Part shown: positions 1 to 8,063 of the stretch, piece after piece
Position numbering within the stretch: the stretch's first letter is position 1
Layout of the letters: every line of letters begins with the position of its first letter
NCBI RefSeq assembly: GCF_900100365.1
Contig: NZ_FNKU01000001.1
Location: 4,708,501 to 4,772,500 of the forward strand
Reading direction: 5' to 3'
Source of the DNA: Pseudomonas cannabina
GTDB taxonomy: Bacteria; Pseudomonadota; Gammaproteobacteria; Pseudomonadales; Pseudomonadaceae
Length of the DNA: 64,000 nt
Program-made: the position numbers and the translations under genes
The notes under the pieces: generated by a model
What the model saw: the letters and a program-made list of their open reading frames with translations, nothing else
What the model was told of the DNA's origin: nothing
Databases searched by the model: none

Positions 1-361
1 GCTGTTGCTGCTGACGACGACGTGCAATGAAGCGGAAGATCAGGAAGGCAATGAGGCCCATGATCAGGATGTCGAACAGTTGCAGGCCGTTGAAGCCGTC
101 ACCCATGAACATCGACGCGAGCAGGCCACCGGCAGCGATACCGGCCAATGGGCCCAGCCAGCGCGAGGCGCCGCTGGCCGCAGCGGCAGGACGGCCAGCA
201 GCGTTAGGCGCGGCCGCCGGAGTGGAGGGTGCGGTCTGACGCGCCTGATGGGTAGGCGCCGAGCCCATGCTCTTGCCGCCACCGAAGCGCGCGGCGTTCA
301 CATCCAGACTCATGGTGAGCCCGATGCACAGCGCCATCGCGATGCTTAGAAAACGTTGCAT
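1..361 (-). CDS. Tim44-like domain membrane protein (3' end beyond window)
   Basis: The reading frame opens with ATG at 361 on the minus strand and runs off the left edge, so only about the first 120 residues are present. An N-terminal signal-like segment (MQRFLSIAMALCIGL) is followed by a Gly/Ala/Pro-rich linker. Two hydrophobic segments come next, around WLGPLAGIAAGGLLASMF and LFDILIMGLIAFLIF, and then a basic, Gln-rich stretch (ARRRQQQQ). This is the typical N-terminal half of bacterial Tim44-like proteins, whose C-terminal Tim44 domain would lie outside the window. Pseudomonads carry such a gene beside uvrD, as here. The exact function of the bacterial family is unknown. The family call rests on the N-terminal architecture and the neighbourhood only. 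Confidence 0.7.
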   Translation of the reverse strand, partial: MQRFLSIAMALCIGLTMSLDVNAARFGGGKSMGSAPTHQARQTAPSTPAAAPNAAGRPAAAASGASRWLGPLAGIAAGGLLASMFMGDGFNGLQLFDILIMGLIAFLIFRFIARRRQQQQ

Positions 362-510
362 AAGGGTATTCCCGTTTGGTGATTGCACGCGCGTCATGTT
401 GCACAGCCGATGACCACATGACCAGCGCCTTAGTGTTTCGGACTTTTACACAGACAGCGTAGGACTTTTCAGCGCGCTTCGTAAGACTTGGGTAACACAG
501 AGTAGGGGCA

Positions 511-678
511 GACCGGGCGACGCTTCGCTTTTGTGGGAGCGGACTCGTCCGCGAACTGCCGGGAACCGGCAGCAAAACCGGTGCATGCGGTGTATCAGGC
601 ACAATAAAGGTGACCATTTTCAGGGCCGCTTCGCAGCCGTCGTAACCTCCTGCAGCTCCCACGCCCTCCGGGCAGAAG
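511..678. repeat. REP/BIME-type intergenic repeat, copy A
   Basis: The unit contains the palindrome-bearing core GTGGGAGCGGACTCGTCCGC, the stem CTGCCGGGAACCGGCAG, and ends with a CCCACGCCCTCCGGGCAGAAG module. Nearly the same arrangement recurs at 43446-43607. Parts recur, rearranged and inverted, at 10028-10180 and 24981-25120. All four copies lie between genes, as expected of pseudomonad REP sequences mobilised by RAYT transposases. No RAYT gene is in the window. The rest of the 362-701 gap shows nothing else I can support apart from the likely promoter of the Tim44-like gene. Confidence 0.8.
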
Positions 679-701
679 CACCGTTTCCGGACTCCAGAGT
701 T

Positions 702-2885
702 CTACAACGCCACCAGCTTCGCATACCCCATCATCAGCCACTTGCTGCCTTCAGCGAAGTTGACCTGTACGCGTGCCTGGGCACCGGCGCCTTCGAAGTT
801 GAGGATGACGCCTTCGCCGAACACCGCATGCTGGACGCGCTGGCCCATGGTGAACTCGGTCTCCGGGATGCCGGTGCCGTTGAACAGGCTGCTGCTGTTG
901 AATTTCGGGGTACCGCCGAACGGGCGGCTGACGCTGTTGGACAAGCGTACTTCCTGAATCAGCGTTGGCGGTATTTCGCGTACGAAACGCGAGACCTTGT
1001 TGTAGGTCTCACTGCCATACAGGCGACGCGTCTCGGCGTAGGTCATCACCAGCTGTTTCATCGCGCGGGTGATGCCGACATAGGCCAGGCGCCGCTCTTC
1101 TTCCAGACGGCCCGGTTCTTCCAGGCTCATCTTGTGCGGGAATAGCCCTTCCTCCATGCCCACCAGAAACACATGCGGGAATTCCAGACCCTTGGCGCTG
1201 TGCAAGGTCATCAGCTGGATGCTCTCCTCATGCTCCTGCGCCTGAGTGTCGCCAGCCTCCAGTGAGGCATGGCCGAGGAAGGCCGCCAGTGGCGTCAGTT
1301 CTTCATCGCTCTCATGGTTCTCGAAGGCGCGTGCGGCGCTGACCAGTTCTTCAAGGTTTTCTACCCGGGCCTGGCCTTTCTCGCCTTTTTCCTGCTCGTG
1401 ATAAGTGATCAGCCCGGACTGCTCGATAACCGTCTGGGTCATCAGGTGCAGCGGCATCTCCATGACCTTCGCCGACAGGTTCTCGATCAGCTCGATAAAC
1501 CCGCCCAAGGCAGTCGCTGCGCGCCCGGTCAGGCCCTTGTTGGCGACCAGCAGGCGCATGGCTTCCCACATCGAAACGTCGGCATGACGCGCATGCTCAC
1601 GAATCGCTTCGACGGTTTTTTCACCGATGCCGCGTGCCGGAACGTTGATCACTCGCTCCAGCGCCGCGTCGTTGCCACGGCCTTCCAGCAGGCGCATATA
1701 GGCCATGGCGTTCTTGATCTCGGCGCGCTCGAAGAAACGCTGCCCGCCGTAGATGCGGTACGGAATGCGTTCACGCAGCAGGGCTTCTTCCAGCACGCGC
1801 GACTGAGCGTTGGAGCGGTACAGAATGGCGATGTCGTTGCGCGAGATGCCGGTTTTCAGCGCGCTTTCGATGGTCTCGACCACATAGCGTGCTTCATCGT
1901 GTTCGTTGAAGGCGGCATACAGATTGATCAGCTCACCGTCACCGACATCCGTCCACAATTCTTTGCCCAGGCGACCGCTGTTGTTGACAATCAGCGCGTT
2001 GGCGGCCTTGAGGATGCTCGCCGTGGAGCGGTAGTTCTGCTCCAGGCGGATCACTTCGGTGTCCGGGAAGTCGGACGAGTACTGGTGGATGTTCTCGATC
2101 TTCGCGCCACGCCAGCCGTAGATGGACTGGTCGTCGTCGCCGACCACCATCAGGCTGTCGCCGCCTTGGGCGAGCAGGCGCAACCAGGCGTACTGAACAG
2201 CGTTGGTGTCCTGGAACTCGTCGACCAACACGTGCCTGAAACGGCGCTGATAATGCGCGAGCAGGCCCGGATTATCGCGCCACAGGTCCAGGGCGCGCAG
2301 CAGCAGTTCGGAGAAGTCGATGACGCCCGCTCGCTGGCAGGCGGCCTCGTAGGCTTCGTAAACGCTTTTCATCGTGGTCAGGAACAGATCGCCGCTGGCC
2401 TGAATATGTTTCGGGCGCAGGCCTTCATCTTTCTGACCGTTGATGAACCACTGCGCCTGGCGCGCAGGCCAGCGTTGTTCGTCCAGGCCCAGCTCGCGCA
2501 TTACGCGTTTGACCAAGCGTTGCTGGTCATCGCTGTCGAGAATCTGGAAGGTCTGCACCAGCCCCGCTTCCTGCCAGTGCGCACGCAACAAGCGGTGCGC
2601 CAGACCGTGGAAAGTGCCGACCCACATGCCGGCCGGGCTGATGCCCATCAGTTGCTCGATGCGGTGGCGCATCTCGGCCGCAGCCTTATTGGTGAACGTC
2701 ACCGACAGAACCGAATGCGGGGAGGCTTGCTCGACCTGCATCAGCCAGGCGATGCGATGCACCAGCACACGGGTTTTGCCGGAGCCAGCACCGGCCAGAA
2801 CCAACTGACGACCGAGTGAGGCAGCTACGGCCTGACGTTGGGCATCGTTGAGGGAATTCAGAAGGAGAGAGAGATCATCGCGCAT
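702..2885 (-). CDS. uvrD: DNA helicase II, UvrD
   Basis: This 727-residue protein is a superfamily 1 helicase that unwinds DNA 3'-5' in nucleotide excision and mismatch repair. Walker A GAGSGKT is at residues 32-38. Walker B reads VDEFQDTN, followed by the GDDDQSIYGWRG motif, the EQNYRS motif and the TLHSAKGLEFPHVF motif, so all helicase motifs are intact. The length is that of the pseudomonad family. The C-terminal QRVQHAVFGEGVI segment is the usual UvrD/PcrA C-terminal Tudor-like region. The gene stands alone, with BIME copy A just downstream. The start is the ATG at 2885. Confidence 0.96.
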   Translation of the reverse strand: MRDDLSLLLNSLNDAQRQAVAASLGRQLVLAGAGSGKTRVLVHRIAWLMQVEQASPHSVLSVTFTNKAAAEMRHRIEQLMGISPAGMWVGTFHGLAHRLLRAHWQEAGLVQTFQILDSDDQQRLVKRVMRELGLDEQRWPARQAQWFINGQKDEGLRPKHIQASGDLFLTTMKSVYEAYEAACQRAGVIDFSELLLRALDLWRDNPGLLAHYQRRFRHVLVDEFQDTNAVQYAWLRLLAQGGDSLMVVGDDDQSIYGWRGAKIENIHQYSSDFPDTEVIRLEQNYRSTASILKAANALIVNNSGRLGKELWTDVGDGELINLYAAFNEHDEARYVVETIESALKTGISRNDIAILYRSNAQSRVLEEALLRERIPYRIYGGQRFFERAEIKNAMAYMRLLEGRGNDAALERVINVPARGIGEKTVEAIREHARHADVSMWEAMRLLVANKGLTGRAATALGGFIELIENLSAKVMEMPLHLMTQTVIEQSGLITYHEQEKGEKGQARVENLEELVSAARAFENHESDEELTPLAAFLGHASLEAGDTQAQEHEESIQLMTLHSAKGLEFPHVFLVGMEEGLFPHKMSLEEPGRLEEERRLAYVGITRAMKQLVMTYAETRRLYGSETYNKVSRFVREIPPTLIQEVRLSNSVSRPFGGTPKFNSSSLFNGTGIPETEFTMGQRVQHAVFGEGVILNFEGAGAQARVQVNFAEGSKWLMMGYAKLVAL

Positions 2886-3120
2886 CGGCGCATTCTAGGG
2901 TGCCGCGCGATGACGGGCAAACCATGCTTTGCGTCAGGCATTAAAAAACCGGAGGCGCTGACGACCGGTCGTCGCCTGCTGCGTGAATCGATTGTGCTCA
3001 GGCTACGCTGGCTCGAGATGACACTTGATGTAGGATTATTCCCACATTTTTTTGTGAATTGTCTTTTTCAAGCTCGTGAAAGACGTCTCAGCGTCGTTTA
3101 ACTGGGCGGCTCGCAGGTCA

Positions 3121-3135
3121 TGTAGTATAACTACA
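3121..3135. promoter_or_regulatory. Palindrome TGTAGTATAACTACA, candidate RpiR-type operator
   Basis: A perfect 15-bp palindrome with 6-bp arms (TGTAGT/ACTACA) lies 45 bp before the preferred start of the RpiR regulator. Sites of RpiR-family HexR in gammaproteobacteria have the form TGTARTW3-ATTACA, which is close to this. It may therefore be an autoregulatory site. The embedded TAGTATAAC also resembles a -10 region. Binding is inferred. Confidence 0.55.
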
Positions 3136-3180
3136 AGAAAGCTACAGCCAGCCCCTTTTCCTCTTGCCGAGTCTGCCCCC

Positions 3181-4047
3181 TTGAATCTGCTGCAACACAT
3201 CGCCCAGTCACGTCACCTGTTGCGCAAATCGGAGCTCAAAGTAGCCGACCATGTGCTGCTTGACCCTGCGGCCGTGATGCACAGTTCCATGGCCGATCTG
3301 GCGCACAGCGTCGGGATCAGCGAGCCGACCATAGTGCGCTTCTGCCGCGCTATTGGCTGCACCGGGTTTCAGGACCTCAAGCTCAAGCTGGCGCAAAGCC
3401 TGGCGGCGGGTGCCAGTTTTGGCCAGTTCGCGATTCACGAAGACGATTCGGTCGCTGATTACAGCCTGAAGATTTTCGACACCACCCTGCACACGCTTAT
3501 GGAGGTGCGCGAGAACCTTGATCCTCACGCCTTGCAACTGGCGGTCACGGCAATGGCCGGCGCCAATCGGGTCGAGTTTTACGGGTTCGGGGCGTCAGGC
3601 GCAGTGGCTGCCGATGCGCAACACAAGTTCTTCCGGCTGCTGCTGACCGCAGCGGCGTATTCCGACCCGCACATGCAGGCCATGTCGGCCGTCACGCTCA
3701 AGTCGACAGATGTAGCGGTGTGCATTTCGCAGTCGGGGCGCTCCAAGGATTTGCTGATCACCGCCAACCTGGTCCGCGAGAGCGGCGCGACGCTGATCAC
3801 ACTATGCCCGAGCCAGACGCCGCTGGCCGAGCTGTCTTCGGTCAATCTGGCGATCGATGTGCACGAAGACACCGAAATCTACACGCCGTTGACTTCGCGC
3901 ATCGCACATCTGGTGGTCATCGATGTGCTGGCGATGGGCGTTGCGATGGCACGCGGTCCGAGCCTGGTCAACCATCTTAAAAGCGTCAAGCGCAGCCTGC
4001 GCGGCTTGCGTCTTTCGCCGAAGTCGATCAAGACCCACGAAGACTGA
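3181..4047 (+). CDS. MurR/RpiR family transcriptional regulator
   Basis: The product (288 residues from the TTG at 3181) has an N-terminal HTH_6 domain (about residues 1-77, with SVGISEPTIVRFCRAIGC as recognition region). A SIS phosphosugar-binding domain follows (about 120-260), with the signature CISQSGRSKD. RpiR proteins sense sugar phosphates or related metabolites and control central carbon genes. The open frame extends upstream to 3076, but that extension contains the operator-like palindrome at 3121-3135 and gives an atypical N-terminus. The TTG therefore fits the family better, although no strong ribosome-binding site precedes it. In other pseudomonads an RpiR gene sits at this place next to the pyc locus, so carbon-metabolism control is likely; its targets are not evident here. 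Confidence 0.85.
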   Translation: MNLLQHIAQSRHLLRKSELKVADHVLLDPAAVMHSSMADLAHSVGISEPTIVRFCRAIGCTGFQDLKLKLAQSLAAGASFGQFAIHEDDSVADYSLKIFDTTLHTLMEVRENLDPHALQLAVTAMAGANRVEFYGFGASGAVAADAQHKFFRLLLTAAAYSDPHMQAMSAVTLKSTDVAVCISQSGRSKDLLITANLVRESGATLITLCPSQTPLAELSSVNLAIDVHEDTEIYTPLTSRIAHLVVIDVLAMGVAMARGPSLVNHLKSVKRSLRGLRLSPKSIKTHED

Positions 4048-4077
4048 TGCCGTTTTCAATTTGAAAACGACGTCGAA

Positions 4078-4112
4078 ACTCCCGCCAATGACCTGAAGTC
4101 ATTGGCGGGAGT
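4078..4112. terminator. Strong hairpin between rpiR-type gene and small paralogue
   Basis: Perfect 15-bp arms (ACTCCCGCCAATGAC, loop CTGAA, then GTCATTGGCGGGAGT) lie between two convergent genes. There is no long T-run on either side. It probably acts as a shared bidirectional transcription end. Confidence 0.7.
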
Positions 4113-4140
4113 CCGTGAATCAGATGCTATTGTGCGTTAA

Positions 4141-4451
4141 TCAATGGGTCACTTCTACCGCATCGATCGACGTGAGCAGTTCATCTTTGTAGTAAACGCT
4201 GACAGCAGTGATATCGGCGCCGCTTGGTTGCGTGTAGACAACTTTACGCTCGGTAAGCACTTGAGCACCGATGCCTTGGACTTCAAACGTCAGATCCAGA
4301 CTTAAATGGCTGAATGCTGCTGGTTTGGTGATGCGCTTCAGTGCTGGAATCGCATTTGCCTGGGGGCAGTCACGGTTCCGGAAACTTTCAAGGTGTTAAC
4401 GCCTGGCATCCTGTCATCACGTGCCTGCCAGTTTTCATTTTTGATAGTCAT
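4141..4451 (-). pseudogene. Small hypothetical protein, frameshifted paralogue of the 4778-5086 gene
   Basis: The minus-strand frame starts with ATG at 4451 behind a good ribosome-binding site (AGGGAG). It reads MTIKNENWQARDDRMPGVN and stops early at codon 37. The remainder continues in the neighbouring frame to TGA at 4141, giving ANAIPALKRITKPAA and ending in YYKDELLTSIDAVEVTH. One extra C in the run of five C's (plus strand GGGGG at about 4365-4369) would restore a single 103-residue protein. That protein aligns over its whole length with the intact 102-residue neighbour (shared features: MTI, NW, RDDR, VNTL, VVYTQPS/VTYTQPS, V-Y-DELL-SID). No function is recognised. There is no signal peptide, and the protein looks like a small beta-rich domain. 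A sequencing error or slippage in the C-run is possible. Confidence 0.7.
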
Positions 4452-4777
4452 TGTGTAGCTCCCTGCTATAAATTGATTTAATGAGTTAATTGCGTCCTGC
4501 AGGGCTAGTTTCTATCGATTCGGTTTACGGAATGCGGTAATTATAAATTTTCTGCACTGCCTTTACGGCTGTCACGTTACAAGAAATAACCAGGCCGTCG
4601 CGGTTTCGGTACGTTCAAACTCCTCAACAGGTCCGAGCGCGACTCGCGTTGGTTATCGAAACCTTCAAGACCCACAAAGACTGATATCGCTCGCATTCAG
4701 CCACCGCAACGAAAAAAGCCCTCCCCTGAAACCCTTTGGCCTCTGGAGAGAGCTTTTCTGAATGTGTTGCGTGTCGA
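4452..4777. other. Spacer between tandem paralogues, with a duplicated rpiR-tail remnant
   Basis: No gene is visible here. Near 4662-4684 the sequence TCAAGACCCACAAAGACTGA nearly repeats the last codons of the RpiR gene (TCAAGACCCACGAAGACTGA at 4029-4048). This marks the junction of a tandem duplication that copied the region of the small gene. A terminator for the 4778-5086 gene lies at the right end. Confidence 0.6.
4712..4757 (-). terminator. Rho-independent terminator of the small gene
   Basis: Read on the minus strand, an imperfect stem (AAAAGCTCTCTCC pairing with GGGGAGGGCTTTT) is followed by a T-run. It starts 21 bases past the stop codon of the 4778-5086 gene. Confidence 0.75.
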
Positions 4778-5086
4778 TCAATTTATAACGGTTATGTTGT
4801 CAATGCTTACCAGTAACTCATCGTCCTGATAGACGCAGACTGTAGTAATGGTAGGGTCGCTTGGCTGTGTGTACGTAACCGGTGCTTCAAGCCCGGTCCA
4901 CGGACCCAAACCTGTTGCATAGTAGGTCAGGTCCAGCTTCAACTGGCCCGCTTCGCTTTGTTTGGTGCTGAGATTCAGCATGGGGAACGAGTGACTGGCG
5001 GATGTGGGAACGAGGCCTGCTACTGTCAGTGTGTTCACATAGGACGTTCGGTCATCGCGCACAATCCAGTTTTTGTTGATAGTCAT
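4778..5086 (-). CDS. Small hypothetical protein (102 aa), intact member of a tandem pair
   Basis: ATG at 5086 follows the ribosome-binding site AAGGAG. The protein begins MTINKNWIVRDDRTSYVN and ends DDELLVSIDNITVIN, with no signal peptide and no membrane segment. Alternating hydrophobic residues suggest a beta-sandwich. I do not recognise the family. Its paralogue lies directly downstream but is frameshifted. Each copy has its own ribosome-binding site and its own hairpin downstream, so they are duplicated single genes rather than an operon. The spacers are noticeably more AT-rich than the flanking core genes, which hints at acquired DNA. Confidence 0.75.
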   Translation of the reverse strand: MTINKNWIVRDDRTSYVNTLTVAGLVPTSASHSFPMLNLSTKQSEAGQLKLDLTYYATGLGPWTGLEAPVTYTQPSDPTITTVCVYQDDELLVSIDNITVIN

Positions 5087-5305
5087 TGGTTAGCTCCTTG
5101 CTTATGAATTATCTGGTGGGTGAATTGTTCCTGCAGAGCCAGTTTGCGTTTGTTGCGTCAGCGAAAGGCAATACATATGTATTTTTCTGAGATTTTTTGA
5201 CGGGCGCTCAACGAAAAGTTCATCGATCTGTCACCTGCGTGCCGTCTGGCTGTCACTGTTACGCTCCATTCTGGTGCTCCCACAAAACGTATTGGGAGAC
5301 AGGAC

Positions 5306-5527
5306 ATGGCTCGGCATTACGATGATTTACCCAACAGCACCGTGAAAACCCGCCGTCAGCAGGAAGATCAGCGTCGCATGGAATTTCGTCGGGCAATCGA
5401 GAGCTACAGTGAAGCGCGTCAGCTCAATCAGGAGCTCTGCGATTACATGGATGGCGTGAAAAACACCGTCTGGCAGACCGTTACGCCTCCCGCGGTCGAC
5501 CGTCGAAACGCTCGACAAGCTGGCTGA
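5306..5527 (+). CDS. Small conserved-looking hypothetical protein (73 aa)
   Basis: ATG at 5306 is preceded by GGGAGACAGG. The product is very hydrophilic, rich in Arg, Glu and Gln, and probably helical (RRQQEDQRRMEFRRAIESYS). It has no signal peptide or membrane segment. The last 47 bases overlap the 3' end of the convergent pycR gene. Similar short proteins occur in pseudomonads, but I know of no function. The good ribosome-binding site and codon use typical of the genome argue that it is real. Confidence 0.65.
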   Translation: MARHYDDLPNSTVKTRRQQEDQRRMEFRRAIESYSEARQLNQELCDYMDGVKNTVWQTVTPPAVDRRNARQAG

Positions 5528-6431
5528 TCTGCGCACGTTCGTTGCGGATGAATGCAAGGAACGCATGCGCCACCGGTGACAGGCGTTTGTCTCTGGCCTG
5601 CACCACGCACCAGCTTCGGTACAGCGGAAGCTCCGCCACAGGCAACTCCACAAGAGTGCCAGTGGCGAGTTCCTGACAGACTGCGTGCCGCGTCAGCATC
5701 GCCAGGCCCAGCCCGGCCACCACGCATTCACGCTGTGCTTCGCTGGAAGCCACCTCTTGCGTCTGCGTGAAGTGCACGCGCTTTTCCTTGAAATACTCCT
5801 CGCAGGCCAGACGCGTGCCCGACCCCGGTTCGCGTGTCAGCAGCGGCCACGGCTCCAGGTCTTTCAGGCTCAAGGTTTTGCGGCTACTTAACGGATGGTC
5901 GGCCGGTGCTACGGCGACAATCGGATTGTTCAGAAACGGCAGAAACTCCAGACCCATGTGCTGAGGCACGGCCGACATCACCACCAGATCGTCGCGGTTA
6001 TCTGACAATCGCCTGATGATCTGTGCACGATTGACCACCATCAAGCTCAGGCTGACGTCCGGATAGTTGCGTTTAAACGCAGCAAACAGATGCGGGATGA
6101 AGTATTTGCAGCTCGACTCGGCCGCCAATTTCAACTGCCCCTGCAGCGAGCCCTGCATGTCTGAAAGCTGCATATCCAGGCTTTCCAGGCGTCCGAAAAT
6201 ATCCCGGCTGGCGGATTGCAGGGCTTCAGCCGCTTCCGTCAGGTACAGCTTCTTGCCAACGTAGTCGAGCAGCGGCTGCCCGATCAGCTCTTCCAGCTGT
6301 CGTATCTGCAAGCTGACTGCGGGCTGAGTGAGCGACATTTCTTCTGCGGCGCGGCTGTATGAGCGCAGGTCACATACCTCATTGAAGATGCGTAGTTGGC
6401 GCAATGTCATGCGCATCAATGACTTACGCAT
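5481..6431 (-). CDS. pycR: LysR-type regulator of the pyruvate carboxylase operon
   Basis: This 316-residue LysR-type protein has an N-terminal winged HTH (about residues 8-67, including SYSRAAEEMSLTQPAVSLQIRQLEE). An effector-binding domain occupies about 95-300. It is divergent from pycA with 205 bp between start codons, the standard arrangement for a regulator controlling the adjacent operon. In P. aeruginosa the gene at this position is PycR, tied to pyruvate carboxylase and virulence traits. The start at 6431 is chosen because AAAGAG lies ten bases upstream, although two in-frame ATGs follow closely. Its 3' end overlaps the convergent small ORF at 5306-5527. Confidence 0.88.
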   Translation of the reverse strand: MRKSLMRMTLRQLRIFNEVCDLRSYSRAAEEMSLTQPAVSLQIRQLEELIGQPLLDYVGKKLYLTEAAEALQSASRDIFGRLESLDMQLSDMQGSLQGQLKLAAESSCKYFIPHLFAAFKRNYPDVSLSLMVVNRAQIIRRLSDNRDDLVVMSAVPQHMGLEFLPFLNNPIVAVAPADHPLSSRKTLSLKDLEPWPLLTREPGSGTRLACEEYFKEKRVHFTQTQEVASSEAQRECVVAGLGLAMLTRHAVCQELATGTLVELPVAELPLYRSWCVVQARDKRLSPVAHAFLAFIRNERAQISQLVERFDGRPREA

Positions 6432-6467
6432 AGTTGAAAACTCTTTCTGGCGGGCTGATCGATAACT

Positions 6468-6483
6468 ATAAGTTTTTACTTAT
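6468..6483. promoter_or_regulatory. LysR-type palindrome between pycR and pycA
   Basis: ATAAGTTTTTACTTAT has 6-bp inverted arms (ATAAGT/ACTTAT) and lies in the divergent promoter region. It has the dyad form of LysR-type recognition sites and is the best candidate PycR operator. Binding is inferred. Confidence 0.5.
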
Positions 6484-6636
6484 GCATTGCCCAACTTTTC
6501 CTAATTTTTATTAATCCTCGATACGGAATAGGGTGTGCCTGCGACATTGAGTCACATGCCTGCTTACAGAAAGCGCGAGTGCAGCGCTTGCCTGGATGGG
6601 CTGACCGGTTTGGTCTTTAGGGTCGAGGAATCATCA

Positions 6637-8052
6637 GTGATAACAAAAATTCTGATCGCCAACCGCGGAGAAATAGCCGTCCGCATTGTGCGTGCCTGTG
6701 CCGAAATGGGCATTCGCTCGGTAGCGATTTTCTCCGATGCAGACCGTCATGCGTTACACGTCAAACGTGCCGACGAAGCCTACAGTATTGGTGCCGAACC
6801 ACTGGCGGGTTACCTGAACCCACGCAAACTGGTCAATCTGGCGGTGGAAACCGGTTGTGACGCGCTGCACCCCGGTTACGGTTTTCTCTCGGAAAACGCT
6901 GAGCTTGCTGATATCTGCGCCGAACGTGGTGTCAAGTTCATCGCCCCTTCGGCAGAAGTGATCCGCCGCATGGGTGACAAGACCGAAGCGCGGCGCAGCA
7001 TGATCAAGGCCGGCGTGCCGGTCACGCCAGGCACCGAAGGCAACGTGGCGGATATCGAAGAAGCACTGGTCGAAGGCGAGCGCATCGGGTATCCGGTGAT
7101 GCTCAAGGCCACTTCCGGTGGCGGCGGGCGTGGTATCCGCCGCTGTAACAGCCGCGAAGAGCTCGAGCAAGCTTTTCCCCGGGTGATTTCCGAAGCGACC
7201 AAGGCGTTCGGTTCGGCGGAAGTCTTTCTGGAAAAATGCATCGTCAATCCCAAGCACATCGAAGCGCAGATCCTCGGCGACAGCTTCGGTAATGTGGTGC
7301 ACCTGTTCGAGCGCGACTGTTCGATTCAGCGTCGTAATCAGAAGCTGATCGAAATTGCGCCCAGCCCGCAACTGACTCCGGAGCAGCGCGCCTACATCGG
7401 CGATCTGTCTGTGCGTGCAGCCAAGGCCGTCGGTTACGAGAACGCGGGCACCGTGGAGTTTCTGCTCGCCGAGGGTGAGGTGTACTTCATGGAGATGAAC
7501 ACCCGGGTGCAGGTCGAGCACACCATCACCGAAGAAATCACCGGCATCGACATTGTTCGCGAGCAGATCCGCATCGCGTCGGGCCTGCCGCTGTCGATCC
7601 AGCAGGAAGACATCATTCATCGCGGTTTTGCCCTGCAGTTTCGAATCAACGCCGAAGACCCGAAGAACAACTTTCTGCCCAGCTTCGGCAAGATCACTCG
7701 TTATTACGCACCCGGCGGACCTGGCGTGCGCACCGACACGGCGATTTACACCGGCTACACGATTCCGCCGTTCTACGACTCGATGTGCCTGAAGCTGATC
7801 GTCTGGGCGCTGACCTGGGAAGAGGCGATGGACCGCGGCCTGCGTGCGCTGGATGACATGCGTCTACAAGGGGTGAAGACCACTGCGGCCTATTACCAGG
7901 AAATCCTGCGCAACCCGGAATTCCGCAGCGGTGAGTTCAACACCAGCTTTGTCGAGAGCCATCCTGAACTGACCAACTACTCGATCAAGCGCAAACCCGA
8001 AGAGCTGGCTTTGGCCATCGCTGCCGCCATCGCCGCACATGCCGGTCTGTAA
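6637..8052 (+). CDS. pycA: Pyruvate carboxylase subunit A (biotin carboxylase)
   Basis: The 471-residue product carboxylates the biotin carried by subunit B, using ATP and bicarbonate. Together they convert pyruvate to oxaloacetate, an anaplerotic reaction. The family landmarks are present: the N-terminal KILIANRGEIAVRI, HPGYGFLSENA, the ATP-grasp glycine loop GGGGRGI, FMEMNTRVQVEHTITEE, and the C-terminal biotin carboxylase domain. The open frame extends to 6535, but the GTG at 6637 has the ribosome-binding sequence GAGG in register and gives the normal family length. pycB follows after 11 bp, so the two form an operon probably controlled by PycR. Confidence 0.94.
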   Translation: MITKILIANRGEIAVRIVRACAEMGIRSVAIFSDADRHALHVKRADEAYSIGAEPLAGYLNPRKLVNLAVETGCDALHPGYGFLSENAELADICAERGVKFIAPSAEVIRRMGDKTEARRSMIKAGVPVTPGTEGNVADIEEALVEGERIGYPVMLKATSGGGGRGIRRCNSREELEQAFPRVISEATKAFGSAEVFLEKCIVNPKHIEAQILGDSFGNVVHLFERDCSIQRRNQKLIEIAPSPQLTPEQRAYIGDLSVRAAKAVGYENAGTVEFLLAEGEVYFMEMNTRVQVEHTITEEITGIDIVREQIRIASGLPLSIQQEDIIHRGFALQFRINAEDPKNNFLPSFGKITRYYAPGGPGVRTDTAIYTGYTIPPFYDSMCLKLIVWALTWEEAMDRGLRALDDMRLQGVKTTAAYYQEILRNPEFRSGEFNTSFVESHPELTNYSIKRKPEELALAIAAAIAAHAGL

Positions 8053-8063
8053 GGAATATTGAG

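Noticed and set aside
204..662. 152-aa minus-strand ORF spanning the left repeat
   Set aside because: It crosses the BIME and runs into the Tim44-like gene in another frame; no coding signal.
1269..2819. 516-aa plus-strand ORF opposite uvrD
   Set aside because: It is the antisense shadow of uvrD, which has all helicase motifs; the shadow has no recognisable domain or ribosome-binding site.
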